Of a DNA stretch of 6,916 bases, positions 4,317 to 6,916 are shown piece by piece. The notes under the pieces are model-generated. The model was not told the DNA's origin. It did not search any database and worked only from the letters and a program-made list of their open reading frames with translations. The position numbers were made by a program, and so were the translations under genes. The first letter of the stretch is position 1. The number at the start of each line of letters is the position of its first letter. Origin of the DNA: an uncultured Dermatophilus sp. (GTDB lineage Bacteria > Actinomycetota > Actinomycetes > Actinomycetales > Dermatophilaceae); the NCBI GenBank assembly GCA_945876925.1, contig CAMCQD010000092.1:1-6916 (forward strand). Direction: 5' to 3'.

Positions 4317-5632
4317 GGCTTCCGCTGCTGGCCCGGCGGCGCCCCGAACTCGCGCTGACCGACCGGGGGCGCGCCCTCGTGGCAGCCGGGGTAACCCTCG
4401 CCGTGGCCGGGGCGCTGCTGGGGTTCGTCGACCTCGTCCGGGTCGGCGTGCTGCTCGTCGTGCTGCCGCTGTGCGCGGTCGTCGTCAACCGCTGGGGCAG
4501 GCCGGTGCTGACGGTACGCCGCGAGGTGCGCCCCGCCCCGGTCCCGGCGGGCACGAGAGCGCAGGTGGACGTGCTGGTGACCCACACCGGTTCCCGCCGG
4601 TGCGGGCCGTGCCTGGTTGAGGACACCGTGCTCCCCGCCGGCCCCAGCGGGTTCGACCAGGTGCGCTACCAGCGGTTCGCGCTGCCCGCTCTCGCGCGCG
4701 GCGGCAGCGGGCGGCTGCGCTACGAGCTGGCCCCGCAGCGGCGCGGACGGCACGAGCTGGGCCCGCTGCGGGTGCACGTCGCCGACCCGTTCGGGCTCAC
4801 CCGGTACTCGACCATCGTGCCCGGGACCGCCGGCTTCGTCGCCCTCACGCGGATAACCCCGCTGACCGGGAACGTCAGCGCGCCCGAGGGCGAGGAGTCC
4901 AGCGACCTGGCGACCCTGGTGGTGGCGGGCTCGGGCGAGCCGTCCTCCACCGTGCGCGAATACCGGCACGGGGACGATCCGCGCCGGATTCACTGGACCG
5001 CCTCCGCCCGCACCGGCGATCTGCTCGTCCGGGTCGAGGAGCAGGCCAGCGCGGACCGGGCGGTGCTCGTGCTCGACCAGCGGTTCGCCGCCCGGGCCGG
5101 GCATGCCCCGGCGGCGCTCGACTGGGCCGTCGAAGCGCTCGCCTCGGTGGCCGGGGCGCTGGCCGTCAGCGGGCATGTCATCCACCTGGTCTGCGATGAG
5201 CGCCTGGACGATGTGCGGCTGCTGCACCCGGTCGAGGCGGACGAGGCGGTGCGGGTGCTGTCCTGCGCGACCCCGATCCGGCCCTCCGCGGAGGACCCCG
5301 GGCGCGTCCGCCGCCTGCGCGAGGCCGCCAATGAGCTCGCCGCTGAGGGCGGGCTCGTCATCGCCGCCGTGCCGGATGTGCCCGCGCACGCCGCGGCCGT
5401 GCTCGCCGGACGCCCGCCGCGCTCGACCGGGCTGGCGTTCGTGCTCAGCACGAGCGCGGACGGCGGGATCCGCCCGGTGTACGGTGGCCCGGGAGAACGC
5501 GAGGGGCCGGTTGCCGTGGCCGCGTCAGCGACCGCGACCGGCTGGCACGCGGTACCGGTCGACCCGGCCACCACCGGGGTGGCTGAGGCGTGGGCGCACC
5601 TGTCGCAGATGGCCGTCAGGAGCGTGCGATGA
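4313..5632 (+). CDS. DUF58 (vWA-like) membrane protein, MoxR partner
   Basis: This 439-aa protein belongs to the DUF58 family, regularly found immediately after moxR. Residues 21-38 and 41-59 form a membrane hairpin, which by inference leaves the bulk of the protein in the cytoplasm where MoxR acts. Residues about 64-180 are a beta-rich segment (PVLTVRREVRP, then LRYELAPQRRGRHELGPLRV, and DPFGL at 158-162). The DUF58 signature follows: VREYRHGDDPRRIHW at 214-228, then TGDLLVRVEE at 234-243. A vWA-like strand VLVLD (251-255) comes next, but the classical metal-site DxSxS is replaced by DQR, so metal binding is doubtful. Start ATG overlaps the moxR stop (ATGA), with GGAG at 4302-4305. The stop overlaps the next gene in the same way, which indicates fixed co-expression of the trio. 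Precise function is unknown. Confidence 0.93.
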   Translation: MRLPLLARRRPELALTDRGRALVAAGVTLAVAGALLGFVDLVRVGVLLVVLPLCAVVVNRWGRPVLTVRREVRPAPVPAGTRAQVDVLVTHTGSRRCGPCLVEDTVLPAGPSGFDQVRYQRFALPALARGGSGRLRYELAPQRRGRHELGPLRVHVADPFGLTRYSTIVPGTAGFVALTRITPLTGNVSAPEGEESSDLATLVVAGSGEPSSTVREYRHGDDPRRIHWTASARTGDLLVRVEEQASADRAVLVLDQRFAARAGHAPAALDWAVEALASVAGALAVSGHVIHLVCDERLDDVRLLHPVEADEAVRVLSCATPIRPSAEDPGRVRRLREAANELAAEGGLVIAAVPDVPAHAAAVLAGRPPRSTGLAFVLSTSADGGIRPVYGGPGEREGPVAVAASATATGWHAVPVDPATTGVAEAWAHLSQMAVRSVR

Positions 5633-6916
5633 CGGCCGCGGCCCGGCCCTCGCCTCCGCAGGCGCTCGTCGTGCCGTCGTTCATCGCGATGCTGGCCGTG
5701 GCCGCGAGCATCCTGCCGCTGTGGAACCTGTTCACCGGGCGGCCCTGGACCGGGCCGGTGGCCGCCGTGCTCGGCGTCATCGCCGGGGCGGGGATCGTCT
5801 GCCGCGCGGTCGGGGTGCCCCGCCCTGCGGTGCCCGTCGTGCAGTCCCTCGCCCTGGGGGCGCTGCTGACGGCGCTCTTCGGCGGGGACACCGGGGCGGT
5901 CGGGCTCATCCCGCTGCCGGGGACGTTCACCGCCTGGGCGGCGCTGCTGCGCGACGCCCTGGAGGCAATCGCCTCCTCGGCTCCCCCGGCCCCGAGCACC
6001 GCCGGGGTGGTGTTCGCCGTGTCGGCGGGCGCCGGGGTCGTCGCAGTGTGCACTGATGCGATCGGCGTCACCTGGGCGCGGCCCGCGCTGGCCGGGCTGC
6101 CGCTGCTGGTGCCGTTCCTCGTCTCGGTGGCGAACGCCGCCGGCGGGCTGCAGATGCGGTACGTGCTGACGCTGGGGGCGTGCTGGCTGGCGCTGCTGGC
6201 CGTCGTGGACGATGCGCGCGTGGCCGGCTGGTCGCGTGGCATGGGCAGGCGCAGCGGGTCGCGGGCGGCCCGGCGCAGCAGGCTGAGCACGGCCGCCGTC
6301 ACCGCCGTCGTGGCCCTGGCGGGCTCGGTCGCGTTGTCGTCCCTGGTACCGGTGTCCGCGGATTCGGCGCTGTCCCGGCGGCTGGGGATCTCCGGGGGCG
6401 CGGGCCGGGTGGGCTTCAGCCCCAGCCCGGACATGCTCAGCGACCTGCGGGACAGCTCACCGGTCACGGTCCTGAGGTACACCACCACCGATCCGGCGGC
6501 TCCCCCCTTGCGGGTGTCGGTGGCGACGAGCTACCAGGACGGGTCGTGGCAGCCCCAGCAGGTCCGCGAACCCGTCAGCAGCACCCCGGTGATCGCGGCG
6601 CCGCCGGGCCTGGGCCGCGGCGTCCGGCGGGCGGAACGCACCCTGAGCAGCCTGGAGAACCGCCTGGCTGCCCCGAACCTGGCTGCCCCGGAGCGGGTGA
6701 CCAGTGGCGTCGTCACCGGCTCCGAATGGTCGATGGACCCGGGTACCGGCGTGCTGGCGGTGGGCACGATGCCAAGCCGGTACGAGCTGAAGTACCTGAC
6801 GGTGCAGCCGACCCCGGCCCAGCTCCGCTCGGCCCCGGCGCGGACGGATGCGATCAGCGAGGACGACCCGGTGCTGGACACCTCGGGGGTGTCCGAGCAG
6901 ACCGCGCGGACGGCGG
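5629..6916 (+). CDS. TgpA-type transglutaminase-like membrane protein, N-terminal part
   Basis: The first 429 residues are present; the gene continues past the right edge. The visible part matches the DUF3488/TgpA N-terminal layout: about seven hydrophobic segments (roughly 17-36, 42-60, 68-85, 124-145, 151-170, 176-193, 221-243), then a polar region from 245 on that would be outside the membrane. Within that region PSPDMLSDLRDSSPVTVLRY (265-284) and the strand ending SYQDGSW (301-307) are typical of the segment preceding the transglutaminase core. The Cys-His-Asp core itself is not in the window, so catalytic competence cannot be judged. Start ATG overlaps the DUF58 stop (ATGA), with AGGAG at 5618-5622, 6 nt upstream. 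A 15-bp in-frame duplication gives LAAPN-LAAPE at 347-356. MoxR-DUF58-TgpA operons are widespread in actinobacteria and are suspected to act on the cell envelope. Confidence 0.9.
   Translation, partial: MTAAARPSPPQALVVPSFIAMLAVAASILPLWNLFTGRPWTGPVAAVLGVIAGAGIVCRAVGVPRPAVPVVQSLALGALLTALFGGDTGAVGLIPLPGTFTAWAALLRDALEAIASSAPPAPSTAGVVFAVSAGAGVVAVCTDAIGVTWARPALAGLPLLVPFLVSVANAAGGLQMRYVLTLGACWLALLAVVDDARVAGWSRGMGRRSGSRAARRSRLSTAAVTAVVALAGSVALSSLVPVSADSALSRRLGISGGAGRVGFSPSPDMLSDLRDSSPVTVLRYTTTDPAAPPLRVSVATSYQDGSWQPQQVREPVSSTPVIAAPPGLGRGVRRAERTLSSLENRLAAPNLAAPERVTSGVVTGSEWSMDPGTGVLAVGTMPSRYELKYLTVQPTPAQLRSAPARTDAISEDDPVLDTSGVSEQTARTA
6663..6690 (+). repeat. Short in-frame tandem duplication
   Basis: CCTGGCTGCCCCG occurs at 6663-6675 and 6678-6690 with a 15-bp period, so the encoded protein repeats Leu-Ala-Ala-Pro. 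It keeps the frame and lies in a linker-like extracytoplasmic part. It is probably a small slippage product. Confidence 0.7.

Noticed and set aside
4226..5389. Long minus-strand open frame of 387 codons opposite moxR and the DUF58 gene
   Set aside because: Composition is typical of the antisense of a GC-rich gene (Gly/Arg/Pro/His-rich, no family motif), and the plus strand carries a clear DUF58 protein.

Overview
The window is very GC-rich, with strongly GC-biased third codon positions. It reads as the chromosome of an actinobacterium; genus cannot be fixed from the sequence. It holds two gene blocks that point away from each other, separated by a 488-bp intergenic region (2824-3311).

Left block, minus strand (1-2823): this is the start of the division and cell-wall (dcw) cluster, in the order mraZ, rsmH (mraW), ftsL, ftsI. 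mraZ is a 143-aa transcriptional regulator. rsmH is a 16S rRNA C1402 methyltransferase. ftsL encodes a single-pass divisome protein with a long Ala/Ser/Pro tail. ftsI (PBP3-type transpeptidase) runs off the left edge after its membrane anchor. rsmH and ftsL overlap by ATGA, and ftsI starts 11 bp after ftsL, so these three are very probably co-translated. A 257-bp gap with hairpin and repeat structure separates mraZ from rsmH.

Right block, plus strand (3312-6916): a MoxR AAA+ ATPase, a DUF58 (vWA-like) membrane protein and a TgpA-type transglutaminase-like membrane protein cut by the right edge. Each junction is an ATGA overlap, so they form one tightly coupled operon. The usual model for this trio is a MoxR chaperone working with its DUF58 partner on a membrane or envelope substrate. 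The cellular role is not well defined, but placement beside the dcw cluster fits an envelope function.

The divergent region is the most informative non-coding part. Reading toward mraZ it carries three TGG(A/G)G boxes at an exact 10-bp period, the layout known for MraZ operators. Reading toward moxR it carries two TGGGG boxes with the same 10-bp period and a further AAGTGGGC. This suggests, as inference, that MraZ may control both its own division operon and the MoxR-DUF58-TgpA operon. The region also has an 18-bp imperfect direct repeat and two short palindromes. I saw no tRNA, rRNA, CRISPR array, mobile element or clear rho-independent terminator. The two blocks are recognisable families rather than a wholly new system; the candidate novelty is their possible shared regulation.
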